From an uncultured Aquimarina sp. (lineage in GTDB: Bacteria; Bacteroidota; Bacteroidia; Flavobacteriales; Flavobacteriaceae), in assembly GCA_947502885.1 (NCBI GenBank), contig CANNBP010000001.1, positions 806,001-870,000 of the forward strand: a stretch of 64,000 nt of DNA, in the 5' to 3' direction. The notes under the pieces are model-generated. The model saw only the letters and a program-made list of their open reading frames with translations, did not search any database and had not been told where the DNA came from. Positions 52,221 through 61,903 of this stretch are shown here, in pieces. Every line of letters starts with the position of its first letter. Within the stretch, counting starts at the first letter, position 1. Both the position numbers and the translations under genes were made by a program.

Positions 52221-52385
52221 GTTTTATCTTTTTTGTTTGATTAATTTATATTGGAAACTATCCTACTTAAATCTTACAACACAAATATAGAATGAATTAT
52301 CTTGTTTTTGATTTATAATCAAATCAATAATCGTATATTTGGATTCGATAATATCGAATTACTATTAATAATATTACGATTACAA

Positions 52386-52796
52386 ATGGATACATTAGAT
52401 AAAAAGATACTTGAAATGTTAAAAATTAATGCTAGAGAAAGCTTCGCTAATATTGGAAAAGAAGTAGGATTATCTGCTCCTGCCATAGGCAAGCGTGTTA
52501 GGCAAATGGAAGAAGAAGGCATAATTGAAGGCTATGCTCTAAAAGTGAATCACGAAAAATTGGGCATTGAGACTAAAGCATATATAACATTAGTAATACA
52601 CCAAGAATCAAAAGGATCAAATGATACCCAAAAACAAATACGAGCAATGGAAGAAGTTCAAAGTTGTGATAGGATTACTGGTGATGATTGCTTATGCATT
52701 TTAGGTTATTTTAGAAACAATAAGCATCTTATTGCATTTCTTGAAAAAATCGCAGCGTATGGTGCTTCAAAAACAAGTATTATTTTAGAAGCGTAG
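52386..52796 (+). CDS. Lrp/AsnC family transcription regulator
   Basis: A 136-aa protein, started at MDTLDKKILEMLKINARESF, the usual N-terminus; the frame's first 28 codons are upstream sequence. HTH at about 15-45 (ANIGKEVGLSAPAIGKRVRQM), then the RAM ligand-binding domain (KAYITLVIHQESKGSNDTQK, VQSCDRITGDDCLCILGYF). Binds DNA and responds to an amino acid. Divergent orientation makes the GNAT and small membrane genes its likely targets. Confidence 0.94.
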   Translation: MDTLDKKILEMLKINARESFANIGKEVGLSAPAIGKRVRQMEEEGIIEGYALKVNHEKLGIETKAYITLVIHQESKGSNDTQKQIRAMEEVQSCDRITGDDCLCILGYFRNNKHLIAFLEKIAAYGASKTSIILEA

Positions 52797-52831
52797 TTTA
52801 TTCTCTTATCCTTTCTTTATAATCATTACAT

Positions 52832-53077
52832 CTAGTTTTTTATTAAATCATACATCTTTTTCCCCAGCCTATCTGAATCATTTTCTGGATTTGATATTCT
52901 TTTGAACAAACTAATCGTACCGTTTTCATTTTTTACATAAAAAAAGTAGAAAACTTTACTGTGATCTATTAAAATATTTTCTAAAAACATAACAAGATCA
53001 TATTTTGAAGGAAATCCGCAATATACATCTGTTAAAAAATAGACAGTAAAATTCTCTAATAATTTAAACCCATTCAC
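52832..53077 (-). CDS. Small hypothetical protein
   Basis: An 81-aa frame (MNGFKLLENFTVYFLTDVYC) with no recognised motif. It lies alone on the minus strand between two plus-strand genes. Composition looks protein-like (FFYVKNENGTISLFKRISN) and the codon use is ordinary, but with no partner or RBS it is a weak call. Confidence 0.45.
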   Translation of the reverse strand: MNGFKLLENFTVYFLTDVYCGFPSKYDLVMFLENILIDHSKVFYFFYVKNENGTISLFKRISNPENDSDRLGKKMYDLIKN

Positions 53078-53226
53078 AATTACATTTTATATTCCTTGTT
53101 TAAATAGATCCCCAAATTATTTATAAGGTCATAGAAAGAGCTATATAACAACTCTATGTTAATCTAAAAATCAGTAGCTTTAGCAATCCCTATTTTTATA
53201 GATATTAAAATTTGCAGCTACAATTT

Positions 53227-55419
53227 ATGAATGCTATCAAAAAAAATATGCTTACGATATTAGGTTTTTTGCTTTTTATTGGAAACATACAATCCCAAAC
53301 TAAAAAGATAGATAGCCTAAAAAATGAATTAAAAATCTATACCAATAAAGATACAGTTCGAGTAAAAATTCTCAACCACCTTGCCTATTATCATTATAGA
53401 AGAAATCCATCTCAATCTTTATCATATGCCAATCAAGCCGCAAAACTTGCTGATGAAATAAAATCAGTAAAAGGAAAAGCCCGTAGTTTTTATATGAAAG
53501 GGATTACCTATATGGAGCAGGGTAATTATGACGTTGCCATCACAAATTACAAAAAAGCAATACACCTATATACTTCTATAGATGATTTAAAAAGCTTAGC
53601 TGGATGTTATAATGCCTTGGGAGTTCTTAATAAATATAGAGGTAATCAAAAAATCGCTCTAGAATATTATAAAAAAGCTTTAGCAATTGATCAAAAACTG
53701 GGAATAAAAAAGAATATGCCAAATTATCTCTATAACATGGGTAGTATTTACTCTGATATGGAAAAACATAATGAAGCTTTGACAAATTTTAAAAAGGCCC
53801 TAAAAACGTATACAAGCAATGCTAACGAATATGGTATGCTTAGCTGTTTAAACTCAATGGCAATCGTGTACGCCAATCAAGGTAATTACCCTCTAGCAGT
53901 AGAATACAATCATAAATCATTAGAGATTTCTAAAAAATCAAAAGATTCTATTGGTATTTTTCAGTCATTCAATAATATTGGAAATATTTATAGACAACAA
54001 CAGTTTTATGATAAAGCACTAGTTTTTTATAAAAAGGCTTTAGCTATTAAACAGGCTCATCACAATAGTAAAAGTATTACCGCAATAAAAAATAATATTG
54101 GAGGCATTTATGTAGATAAAGAAGAATTTGCTAGTGCCATTGCTTATTTTAAAGAAACAATAAAACTTAGTCGAGAAATTAAAGATAATGATCATTTAGC
54201 AGTTAGTCTTAATGGTTTGGGGTTTGGGTATTTAGGGATTAAAAAATATTCAGAGGCTCTAGATAATTTTCAAGAAGCGAATAAAATAACTACCAATAAT
54301 CAAAAACAATACGAATTAGTAGAATCTTATATAGGTATGGCATGTACATACTATTATATGAAAAAATATGATCTGGCATTAATTAATGCTGAGAAAGTAG
54401 CCGAATTAGCCAATAAATACAACCTTTTAAAGCATCAACGGGATGCACAGGAATTACTTTTTAAAATAAATAATGAACTAGGAGAACACAAAAAAGCTTT
54501 TCTAAATAATCAACAATTAAAAGTACTTAACGACAGCCTTTTTAGTAGAGAAAACATTCAGAAAATTGCAGAAGTAGAATATGAATATAAGTACAAAGAT
54601 GAATTAGATTCGGCAGAAAAAAGAGAATTAAGACTTACACAAACGGTTAGAAAAACAACTCATAATCTAGAGAGATCTCAAAGAAACTTATTATTAGGAG
54701 TAATCGCATTCTTAGTGATAACTTTAATCCTAGGCGGAGTTATTCTTATTTTAAAACTGCGGAATAGCGAGGCCAAAAACAAACAAATGATTACTGAGCA
54801 AAAATTGCTACGTACACAAATGACTCCTCATTTTATTTTTAACGCGTTGTCTGTATTACAAGGTATGATTCTTAATGAAGAGTCTAGAAAATCTATTACC
54901 TACTTATCTAAATTCTCAAAGTTACTTCGTATAACATTAGAAAACTCTAGAGATAAATTGGTGTCTATGGAGCAAGAATTAATGGCAGTCGAAAACTATT
55001 TGGCCTTGCAAAATATCGAAACAGAATATCCTTTTTCTTTTAACATTGATATAGACTCCACAATCGATAAAGATCTTTTCTCAATCCCCCCAATGCTTAT
55101 TCAACCCTTTGTAGAAAATGCTATCGAACATGGGTTTGTAGAAAAAAAAGAAAATAAAGAAATTAATATTCAACTAATTTTTAAGAACAAACAATTAAGT
55201 TGTATTATTAAAGATAATGGTTTAGGTATTGATACTATGAAGCCATCATTAAATCATAACAAAAAGTCGCTAGCTACAACTATTACCAAAGAACGATTGC
55301 AAATGCTTTCTAAAGAGTTTAAAGTAGCTAGTTCTCTTATTATTGAAGATAGAAAAAAGTATAACGAACAAGGAACCATAGTTACTTTACTTATTCCTTA
55401 TATAAAAGAAGATGCTTAA
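53227..55419 (+). CDS. TPR sensor histidine kinase (LytS/YehU type)
   Basis: A 730-aa protein; start at ATG 53227 (MNAIKKNMLTILGFLLFIGN), which begins a signal peptide. Residues about 60-400 are at least seven TPRs (AITNYKKAIHLYTSIDDLKS, ALEYYKKALAIDQKLGIKKN). A membrane helix follows (LLLGVIAFLVITLILGGVIL), then a His-kinase domain with TQMTPHFIFNALSVLQG (phospho-acceptor His) and an HATPase with PPMLIQPFVENAIEHGF and DNGLGI. Periplasmic TPR sensor, cytoplasmic kinase. Shares one base (TAATG) with its response regulator. Confidence 0.95.
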   Translation: MNAIKKNMLTILGFLLFIGNIQSQTKKIDSLKNELKIYTNKDTVRVKILNHLAYYHYRRNPSQSLSYANQAAKLADEIKSVKGKARSFYMKGITYMEQGNYDVAITNYKKAIHLYTSIDDLKSLAGCYNALGVLNKYRGNQKIALEYYKKALAIDQKLGIKKNMPNYLYNMGSIYSDMEKHNEALTNFKKALKTYTSNANEYGMLSCLNSMAIVYANQGNYPLAVEYNHKSLEISKKSKDSIGIFQSFNNIGNIYRQQQFYDKALVFYKKALAIKQAHHNSKSITAIKNNIGGIYVDKEEFASAIAYFKETIKLSREIKDNDHLAVSLNGLGFGYLGIKKYSEALDNFQEANKITTNNQKQYELVESYIGMACTYYYMKKYDLALINAEKVAELANKYNLLKHQRDAQELLFKINNELGEHKKAFLNNQQLKVLNDSLFSRENIQKIAEVEYEYKYKDELDSAEKRELRLTQTVRKTTHNLERSQRNLLLGVIAFLVITLILGGVILILKLRNSEAKNKQMITEQKLLRTQMTPHFIFNALSVLQGMILNEESRKSITYLSKFSKLLRITLENSRDKLVSMEQELMAVENYLALQNIETEYPFSFNIDIDSTIDKDLFSIPPMLIQPFVENAIEHGFVEKKENKEINIQLIFKNKQLSCIIKDNGLGIDTMKPSLNHNKKSLATTITKERLQMLSKEFKVASSLIIEDRKKYNEQGTIVTLLIPYIKEDA

Positions 55420-56156
55420 TGAAAACATTATTAATAGAAGATAAAGCATATATAAGAAAAGGATTGCTTAATTTACTACAATTGATCGATACCAAAGTAG
55501 AAGTAATAGGCGAATGTGAGTCTGTAAAAGACGCTGTTGTTGTAGCGAATGCTTGTAAACCAGAGTTAGTTTTTTTAGATATTAACCTTACAGATGGTAC
55601 TGCTTTTGATTTTTTAGAACAAACCGAAAATCTAAGCTTTAAAGTCATTTTTATTACAGCTTATGAGGAGTACGCCCTAAAGGCTTTAAAAATTGGTGCA
55701 GTAGACTATCTCCTGAAACCTGTAGATATAGACGATCTTGAAACGGCTTTACAAAAAGTTACTACTTTGTCTGTTAACCAACAAAAACAGCAAATTAAGA
55801 CAGTAAAACAAGTGTGGAATACTGAAGATTCTAAATTAATATTATCGCTACAAGACAGTTTTCAGGTAATTGATCTAAATGAGTTACTATTTTGTGAATC
55901 GGATAAAGGATACACTACTTTTTATTGTAGTACAAATAAAAAATACATCGTTTCAAAAACCTTAAAAGAATTTGAAGATCGTCTATGCAAAGCCAATTTT
56001 ACTCGTCCTCATCAATCATTTCTTGTCAACTTAAAATTCATTGATAAGTATGATAAAGCCGGGGTGATTCATTTAAAGAACGGAAAAAAAATACCCGTAT
56101 CTTCTAGAAAAAAAGAACTCTTTTTAAACGAATTCCTCAATTGGAAGAATACTTAA
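55419..56156 (+). CDS. LytTR response regulator
   Basis: A 245-aa protein. Receiver domain 1-120 with phospho-acceptor Asp54 (LVFLDINLTDG), acidic pair Glu7-Asp8 and Lys in YLLKPVD. LytTR DNA-binding domain about 140-245: QVIDLNELLFCESDKGYTTF, FTRPHQSFLVNLKFIDKYDK and KIPVSSRKKELFLNEF. Partner of the preceding kinase by overlap. Targets unknown; the lipoprotein cluster downstream starts 250 nt later and could be one. Confidence 0.96.
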   Translation: MKTLLIEDKAYIRKGLLNLLQLIDTKVEVIGECESVKDAVVVANACKPELVFLDINLTDGTAFDFLEQTENLSFKVIFITAYEEYALKALKIGAVDYLLKPVDIDDLETALQKVTTLSVNQQKQQIKTVKQVWNTEDSKLILSLQDSFQVIDLNELLFCESDKGYTTFYCSTNKKYIVSKTLKEFEDRLCKANFTRPHQSFLVNLKFIDKYDKAGVIHLKNGKKIPVSSRKKELFLNEFLNWKNT

Positions 56157-56403
56157 AATATTATTACTACGAATATTATTTTAAGTATGGCACTTATTTA
56201 TTCTTTAATATCAAAAATTGTTTCTCTATTTCATAGGTTATTCTTCTTATGTACTTTTATGAGTATACAAATAATAATACCAATTTGTATTTTGAATGCC
56301 TCGAGAGATTACTTAAAGGCTGTTTGATTAATTAATACCAGTAATCGCATTGACAAAATGTTGAAACTGCTATTGTTTTTGGGATAAATCAATAAAAAAA
56401 AGA

Positions 56404-57363
56404 ATGAATAAACTTATATACATTTCAATATTTACATTGGTGTTGATTGCTTGTACTTCAAATAAGAGACATAATGTAGATAGTAACTTGCCAGTTACTG
56501 ACTCTATCGATATGTATAAAAATACCCCAGCATCGAAAAGTAATTTAAGAAAAATTGACACTTTAAAACACGAACGATTGAATGATAGTATTAACGATGA
56601 AAGTATTGTTAATACTAAAAAGGAACAAAAGATTACATTATCCAATGTTGACTCTGTTAGCATAAACGAAATAAAAAGGTATATCGAAGGTGAGTTACCT
56701 ACCCTATTTCATTATTACAAACATGAAAAAATAGATGAAGTCGCTATATGGTCAGAAAAACTATTTGGCAGATGTTGTTCAGAAGCTGATTTGGATTATT
56801 CTGAGCTATTGTTTTTTGATATTACCGCCAATAACAACAATCAAAGATATCCATTTAGAAACTTATCGGATAAAATGTATAGCACTGCTTTTGTGTTTAA
56901 AGAAAATGAGAACACATTGATATCAATACAATTAAATCGTAATGATAAATGGCACAAAGCACAAACTAATTTATTAGTAGATGATGTTTTAAAAATAACT
57001 GATACTATTCTATACCCCTTTAGGTTAAGCATTGTAAATGGGTATGTAAAATCAGAAAAGACCTTTCAAGAAAACGGAAGTGTAAAAGAAATAAAAATCT
57101 TTTTGAACAAGAATTACCAAGGTACGGTTCTGCTTCAAGACACTCCTTTGGTACAAGAATTTAAATTAGATTTTACGTTTACTAAAAATGATGTAGTTAC
57201 CTTAACACCTATTAGTTACTACCAAGGGTCTAAGTACAGTGACATATGTATCTCTGAGATACAAAGTAGTTTCTCACAAATAACACATCCTAGTATTAAT
57301 AAAAAATATAAAGTGAGAGAATTATGGAAAATTGGCTATGAGTTGCGAAAAAAGAAAAAGTAA
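56404..57363 (+). CDS. Hypothetical lipoprotein
   Basis: A 319-aa lipoprotein (YISIFTLVLIAC, Cys17). The first 70 mature residues are Ser/Asp/Lys-rich and look like a flexible linker. The remaining part is beta-rich (PTLFHYYKHEKIDEVAIWSE, STAFVFKENENTLISIQLNR, FRLSIVNGYVKSEKTF) and reminiscent of NAD-glycohydrolase-type or sugar-binding domains, but no family can be named. First gene of a long plus-strand run of envelope genes. Confidence 0.75.
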   Translation: MNKLIYISIFTLVLIACTSNKRHNVDSNLPVTDSIDMYKNTPASKSNLRKIDTLKHERLNDSINDESIVNTKKEQKITLSNVDSVSINEIKRYIEGELPTLFHYYKHEKIDEVAIWSEKLFGRCCSEADLDYSELLFFDITANNNNQRYPFRNLSDKMYSTAFVFKENENTLISIQLNRNDKWHKAQTNLLVDDVLKITDTILYPFRLSIVNGYVKSEKTFQENGSVKEIKIFLNKNYQGTVLLQDTPLVQEFKLDFTFTKNDVVTLTPISYYQGSKYSDICISEIQSSFSQITHPSINKKYKVRELWKIGYELRKKKK

Positions 57364-57397
57364 AACTTCAATAACTTATTTTGATTAAACTACACCT

Positions 57398-57739
57398 ATG
57401 AAAATCTTAAAACAAATTCTAATCTATCTAATCTGGTTAATCATAGCCATTCTAATAGGTATTGGATATATGCATATTCTTTTAGGTCCTAACAAAATAC
57501 CTTCAGAGGGCTTATGGTATGTGCTACATGTTCTTTTTGATTTCGGTTTAATTTGTATAGGATTAGGGATTGGAGGTGTAATAGCAGTTTTGTTTATTCT
57601 TTTGGATATTGTTTACCTTAAAAAGAAATTAAAAAATAATGTAAAAGCAACACTCACGAGGTTTATGTTTCTTCTTGGTATTGCTGTTGTTGTTGGAGGG
57701 GTATATTACATATTAGAGAAAGTAATTGATGTTATTTAA
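57398..57739 (+). CDS. Small membrane protein, paralogue 1 of 3
   Basis: A 113-aa protein with three membrane helices: ILIYLIWLIIAILIGIGYMHILL, LICIGLGIGGVIAVLFILLDIVYL and FMFLLGIAVVVGGVYYILEKVI. Two landmarks recur in the two following genes: QIL-Y-IW near the start and YLKKKLKNNVKATLTRFM after helix 2. No family recognised. The three genes are 30 nt apart and form one transcript. Confidence 0.78.
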   Translation: MKILKQILIYLIWLIIAILIGIGYMHILLGPNKIPSEGLWYVLHVLFDFGLICIGLGIGGVIAVLFILLDIVYLKKKLKNNVKATLTRFMFLLGIAVVVGGVYYILEKVIDVI

Positions 57740-57770
57740 AAGAGCTACAAATTAGTATCAAGTATAGAAA

Positions 57771-58121
57771 ATGAATCTAACTATAAAAACCCTAAAACAA
57801 ATTTTATCCTATCTAATTTGGATAGTAGTATCATTACTACTTGGCATTGGATATATGCGTATTCTTTTAGGACCTAGGGGAAATTTTAAAGGCTTTTGGC
57901 GCCTACTTGATCTATTCTACGATATCGGGTTAATTTTTATAGGAGGAATAGCAGGGCTAGTAATATCATTTTTATTTATTCTTGTTGACCTTTTTTACCT
58001 AAAAAAGAAATTAAAAACAAGTGTAAGAGCAACACTCACTCGATTTCTAATTCTTATCGGTATTACCGTAGTTGTTGCAGGAATACATTATATTTTAGAA
58101 AAAGTGATTGACATTATTTAA
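57771..58121 (+). CDS. Small membrane protein, paralogue 2 of 3
   Basis: A 116-aa protein, closest to paralogue 1: LLLGIGYMRILLGP versus ILIGIGYMHILLGP, YLKKKLKTSVRATLTRFL versus YLKKKLKNNVKATLTRFM, and the same ending YILEKVIDII. Three membrane helices in the same order. The duplication is recent by this similarity. Confidence 0.8.
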   Translation: MNLTIKTLKQILSYLIWIVVSLLLGIGYMRILLGPRGNFKGFWRLLDLFYDIGLIFIGGIAGLVISFLFILVDLFYLKKKLKTSVRATLTRFLILIGITVVVAGIHYILEKVIDII

Positions 58122-58150
58122 AAGAGCCTAAAAGTTTGTAGTAAGTATAG

Positions 58151-58471
58151 ATGAATCTAACGATAAAAATCATAAAACAAATTTTATCCTACTCTATTTG
58201 GGGCATGATAGCCGCTTTATTGAGTTTAGTTTTTATGAAATTTGTTTTAGAAAAAGAAAATAGTGGGTTTATTGAAGAGTTGAGAGCACTACATATTACA
58301 ACTGCTATAGCAAGTATTACTATACTACTTTATATTATTCTAGATATTTCTTACTTGAAAAAAAAATTAAACAACAGTCTACAAGCAATAAGTATTCGTT
58401 TTATCTGGCTATTAATCATTACAATTACTATGGGAGCAAATTATCAAGTATTAGATAGGTTTTTGAGTTAA
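58151..58471 (+). CDS. Small membrane protein, paralogue 3 of 3
   Basis: A 106-aa protein. Its N-terminus (MNLTIKIIKQILSYSIWGM) is nearly the same as paralogue 2 (MNLTIKTLKQILSYLIWIV), and SYLKKKLNNSLQAISIRFIW corresponds to the second landmark. The middle and end are diverged. Three membrane helices. Older or faster-evolving copy. Confidence 0.78.
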   Translation: MNLTIKIIKQILSYSIWGMIAALLSLVFMKFVLEKENSGFIEELRALHITTAIASITILLYIILDISYLKKKLNNSLQAISIRFIWLLIITITMGANYQVLDRFLS

Positions 58472-58489
58472 TTTTAAAAGTATAAAATA

Positions 58490-58849
58490 ATGAAGTTACA
58501 AGCCTTGCGAATATCATCTGGTTGGAAAGTGAATTGGAACTTGTTTTACGAACAAGACATTAATGAAGAAAACCGCTTGTACGAGTTTTCTAGTTCGACT
58601 TTATTATCTATTTCTAATACCCAAATTAATAGAAACATAGAATTGATTTGGTATCCTCAAGGGAATTTGAACGGAAATTATGTTTTAGAGGTTTTTAACC
58701 TTATAGAAAAGTACAATCCAAAGAAAAAAGTAATAGAAAAGGTTCCAGAAAGCTCAGCATCAGAAATCACTTTTAAAAGTAAAAGGAGACAAGAAATAGT
58801 CAATAAAATAGAAACCTTAGTACTGGAGCTAACACTTTATAAGAAATAA
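58490..58849 (+). CDS. Hypothetical protein
   Basis: A 119-aa soluble protein: MKLQALRISSGWKVNWNLFY, SNTQINRNIELIWYPQGNLNGNYVLEVF, and a Lys/Glu-rich C-terminal helix (RRQEIVNKIETLVLELTLYKK). It resembles small proteins that accompany polymorphic-toxin or envelope loci in Bacteroidota, without a name I can give. Starts 18 nt after paralogue 3. Confidence 0.7.
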   Translation: MKLQALRISSGWKVNWNLFYEQDINEENRLYEFSSSTLLSISNTQINRNIELIWYPQGNLNGNYVLEVFNLIEKYNPKKKVIEKVPESSASEITFKSKRRQEIVNKIETLVLELTLYKK

Positions 58850-58873
58850 TTAAATACGAAACACTCAACAAAA

Positions 58874-60793
58874 ATGAAAAACCTATATGTTTTAATCTTA
58901 CTTGTATGTATCTCTTGTACCAAAAACACAAAAGTAAAGAAAGATACCGTAAAGGATATTGCAGTAGAGAGTCTTAAAAAAGAGATAGAACCTATTAAAG
59001 TAAAAAATACAACTGTAGAAGATATTTCTGGTGTATATGAACTGATCAATGGCCAGACATATATGATTGGTTCAGAAAATTTTGAGATTTATAAGGCAGC
59101 TATTGCTATAGAAAGACTTTCAGAAACCGATTTTGGGTTCTACTCTGCTTATAAAAGAAAAGATATTGCGCCAATAGGTGATTTTGGTGTTTTAAGAAGT
59201 TTTAAAAATAACTTTTATAAACTGGACATCTGTGATGGAGAAGATATTGAAGGGTATACTAAAGATAATTTTACAAGCGGATTGTACCTACACAACAAGG
59301 TAATCATTCACAAAAAAGGAGATTCATTAGGAATTGTTCAATATGGCGGTAATTTCAGGAATTATATGCTCTACAGGAAAAAGAAACATGAACCCAATTT
59401 TTTTGTGTCACTAGTTAAAACAATCAAAAACGCGAAACTAGATTATCAGAAGTATCTAAAGAAGTATGAAAAAGCGAAAAACTATGATATTAATAAACTA
59501 GAAATAGAACACAATTTACATGATGATGTTTGGAAAACAAAACATCATCACAAGGAAGATTATGCTAGTTTCTATAATACACACTCCTATCAAAATCCGA
59601 ATCAAGAGGGAAAATTTATAAAGGAAGATGCCGTTTTTAAAGGTCAATTTAAAAATTCAGGTTTCAATAACATAATCAATAAAATTAAAGTCAAATCAAT
59701 TCCTTTAGTTGATACTACAAATTTTGATGATTTTATTGAAGAAGAGGATTATAAAAAAGTAGACGAAAAAGGGTTGAAACTAGAAAGAGTATATCCCGAT
59801 TTTTATAAAGAAGGCCATAACTATAGGGCAATAGCTTTTTATAGATTAGAATTCTCTAAAAAGTTCTATACCGTCGTGGTAACAGTTCTAAAAGGAGAGA
59901 ACGAAATGGAGTCCACTTTAATCAACTATGATTTAAATGGAAACATAATTGACTCCAAAGTCATTTCTTATGATGAAATAGCAGAAGGTCAATCCAGAAT
60001 TGAATCAAAAATTGAAGGTAACAAATTAACAATAAATAACATTCTATGGATTGATGAAAAAAAAGTAGAAACAACATCATTTCAAATAAAAGATAATGGT
60101 AAAATAGAACCCGTTTCCTTAGAAAAAAATATCATTGATAACGTGATACAACAATTAGGGTTAAATAAACTAAAAATTAAAGAAGAGTTTATAGTTTCTA
60201 AAGTGCAACCTCATAATCCTAATGAAACTATTGTCGTGATTCCCGAAATTGAGGGAGATTATGACGAACATCATTTCGAACTTAATAGTCATATAGTCTT
60301 AGTAAATAGTACTTCTAGAAAAATAACCCATAAATACTATGAAAGTACAGATACAAATGGTTGGGATTCTGATGCAATTGAGCTATCAGAAATAGCAATT
60401 GATACAGCTCCATATATGGTTAGCGAAGATGCGAGAGCATTTGGTATTCGAGTATATCATTATGGTAGATCTAAGCCCAATCCATACAGTAACAAGACCA
60501 TTTCGTTGTTTGTAAAATCAGGCAATACTTTAAAAAAAGTGTTACGCCATTATGATGTAATGGATTATGGAGGTGAATGGGATACCCATTGTGCTGGAGA
60601 ATCAATAAGTGTAAAAAACACACTCATTATGTCTAAAGAAAAGACCAATACATATTTTGATATTATAGTAAAAAGCAAGATTACCGAGAGTAAAACTTTT
60701 ATAGATGAAAAAGGAGAATGCAATGAAGAGAACAAAACTTCTTCAAAAACTGTAATATTAAAGTACAACGGTAAAGAATATTTAAAAGATTAA
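58874..60793 (+). CDS. Large hypothetical lipoprotein
   Basis: A 639-aa lipoprotein (NLYVLILLVCISC, Cys15). The mature protein has three parts: a region with VYELINGQTYMIGSENF and SGLYLHNKVIIHKKGDSLG at about 50-170; a middle rich in Lys/His (LHDDVWKTKHHHKEDYASFY); and a C-terminal 350 residues of beta strands (FIVSKVQPHNPNETIVVIPEI, AYMVSEDARAFGIRVYHYG-like SEDARAFGIRVYHYGR, YDVMDYGGEWDTHCAG). No family recognised. Outer-membrane or periplasmic. The next gene starts 2 nt after its stop. Confidence 0.75.
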   Translation: MKNLYVLILLVCISCTKNTKVKKDTVKDIAVESLKKEIEPIKVKNTTVEDISGVYELINGQTYMIGSENFEIYKAAIAIERLSETDFGFYSAYKRKDIAPIGDFGVLRSFKNNFYKLDICDGEDIEGYTKDNFTSGLYLHNKVIIHKKGDSLGIVQYGGNFRNYMLYRKKKHEPNFFVSLVKTIKNAKLDYQKYLKKYEKAKNYDINKLEIEHNLHDDVWKTKHHHKEDYASFYNTHSYQNPNQEGKFIKEDAVFKGQFKNSGFNNIINKIKVKSIPLVDTTNFDDFIEEEDYKKVDEKGLKLERVYPDFYKEGHNYRAIAFYRLEFSKKFYTVVVTVLKGENEMESTLINYDLNGNIIDSKVISYDEIAEGQSRIESKIEGNKLTINNILWIDEKKVETTSFQIKDNGKIEPVSLEKNIIDNVIQQLGLNKLKIKEEFIVSKVQPHNPNETIVVIPEIEGDYDEHHFELNSHIVLVNSTSRKITHKYYESTDTNGWDSDAIELSEIAIDTAPYMVSEDARAFGIRVYHYGRSKPNPYSNKTISLFVKSGNTLKKVLRHYDVMDYGGEWDTHCAGESISVKNTLIMSKEKTNTYFDIIVKSKITESKTFIDEKGECNEENKTSSKTVILKYNGKEYLKD

Positions 60794-60795
60794 TA

Positions 60796-61527
60796 ATGAA
60801 AAAAGCAGGATTCTTGTTTGGTTTTTGGTGTTTGGTTTTTGCCCTGTCAGGATGTGCCCAAAACAATGATCTAAAAACACAATTGCAACTATTGCAAACA
60901 CCACTAGGGTTTAAATTTTCTATGGACAGTACTGGTTTCTCAAAAGTAGAAAACGCCAAATTCTACACCAAAAATGATGATACGGATATGTTTGATATCA
61001 ATAGTACCAATGTACACCTAATAGATATTAATAATGACGGAAAAAAAGATGTTATTTATCAAGATAATCGTCATTATCTAGCAACCGTATTACTCGTAAA
61101 AAAAGGTAATGATTTTATTGAAATATGGAACGGATCGGGAGCATTGGTTTATTTAAAAAAAGGAGAACAAACGACTTTGTCTGTTTTAAGTAATGCAATA
61201 GGATGTTTTGATAGTACGATGCTTTCTGAGGTTGTTATTAATGAAGATAACACCTTTACAGAAAATGTAATCACAATTCATTCAGATACCAAAATAGAGA
61301 AGATTGATAAAGCATTTGAACAAGAACTAATTTCAGGAATCCTACGAACACAGCCAGTTATAGATGACACAAAGAAAATAGATCCTTGTACTGGAGAGTC
61401 CAAAACAGGAAATCAACTAAGAATGTTACAGAATAAAAAGATAACCGTGATTAAAAAACAAAGTGATTGGTTACTAGTGGTTTTAAAAGAGAAGGATATT
61501 CGCATAATAGGTTGGATAAAAGCTTAA
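60796..61527 (+). CDS. Hypothetical lipoprotein with SH3-like C-terminus
   Basis: A 243-aa lipoprotein (FGFWCLVFALSGC). Contains NVHLIDINNDGKKDVIYQDN at about 75-95, a typical FG-GAP/VCBS-like calcium loop (D-I-N-N-D-G-K-K-D), and ends KKITVIKKQSDWLLVVLKEKDIRIIGWIKA, which reads like a bacterial SH3 strand pair. Function unknown; exported. Starts 2 nt after the preceding lipoprotein gene and 1 nt before the next, so one operon. Confidence 0.75.
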   Translation: MKKAGFLFGFWCLVFALSGCAQNNDLKTQLQLLQTPLGFKFSMDSTGFSKVENAKFYTKNDDTDMFDINSTNVHLIDINNDGKKDVIYQDNRHYLATVLLVKKGNDFIEIWNGSGALVYLKKGEQTTLSVLSNAIGCFDSTMLSEVVINEDNTFTENVITIHSDTKIEKIDKAFEQELISGILRTQPVIDDTKKIDPCTGESKTGNQLRMLQNKKITVIKKQSDWLLVVLKEKDIRIIGWIKA

Positions 61528-61528
61528 A

Positions 61529-61891
61529 ATGAAAAAAAAGATATATACATCATTAATTTTAATATTTCTCATAGCATTAGGTGTTCATTTTTATAATTCA
61601 CAAAAAGAACTAGCAACTTATCATAGCCCAGATAACAACTATGAATTAGTTATAAAAAGAGAAAAAAGTTTTTTGTCGATAACAATGCCTGGAGATGGAG
61701 GTGCCGGGAACATGCCCGTAGAAGTTATTTTAAAAGATGTTAATGGTAAAATAATTGGAAAAAGTAGCGATAATAGTAATTGTGCCATTTATAATGATAG
61801 TATTGAGATAATTTGGGATTTGAAAAACACACAAGTATGGTATGGTCGAGGCAAGACCATTAACACAAAAACAGGTAAAGTAGATTGTTAA
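61529..61891 (+). CDS. Small membrane-anchored hypothetical protein
   Basis: A 120-aa protein with an N-terminal anchor (IYTSLILIFLIALGVHFY). The exported part contains YHSPDNNYELVIKREKSFLS, TMPGDGGAGNMPVEVILKD and WDLKNTQVWYGRGK, a pattern found in small Bacteroidota and proteobacterial proteins without known role. I cannot name the family. Immediately follows the previous gene. Confidence 0.72.
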   Translation: MKKKIYTSLILIFLIALGVHFYNSQKELATYHSPDNNYELVIKREKSFLSITMPGDGGAGNMPVEVILKDVNGKIIGKSSDNSNCAIYNDSIEIIWDLKNTQVWYGRGKTINTKTGKVDC

Positions 61892-61903
61892 AAAACAAAA
61901 CAT

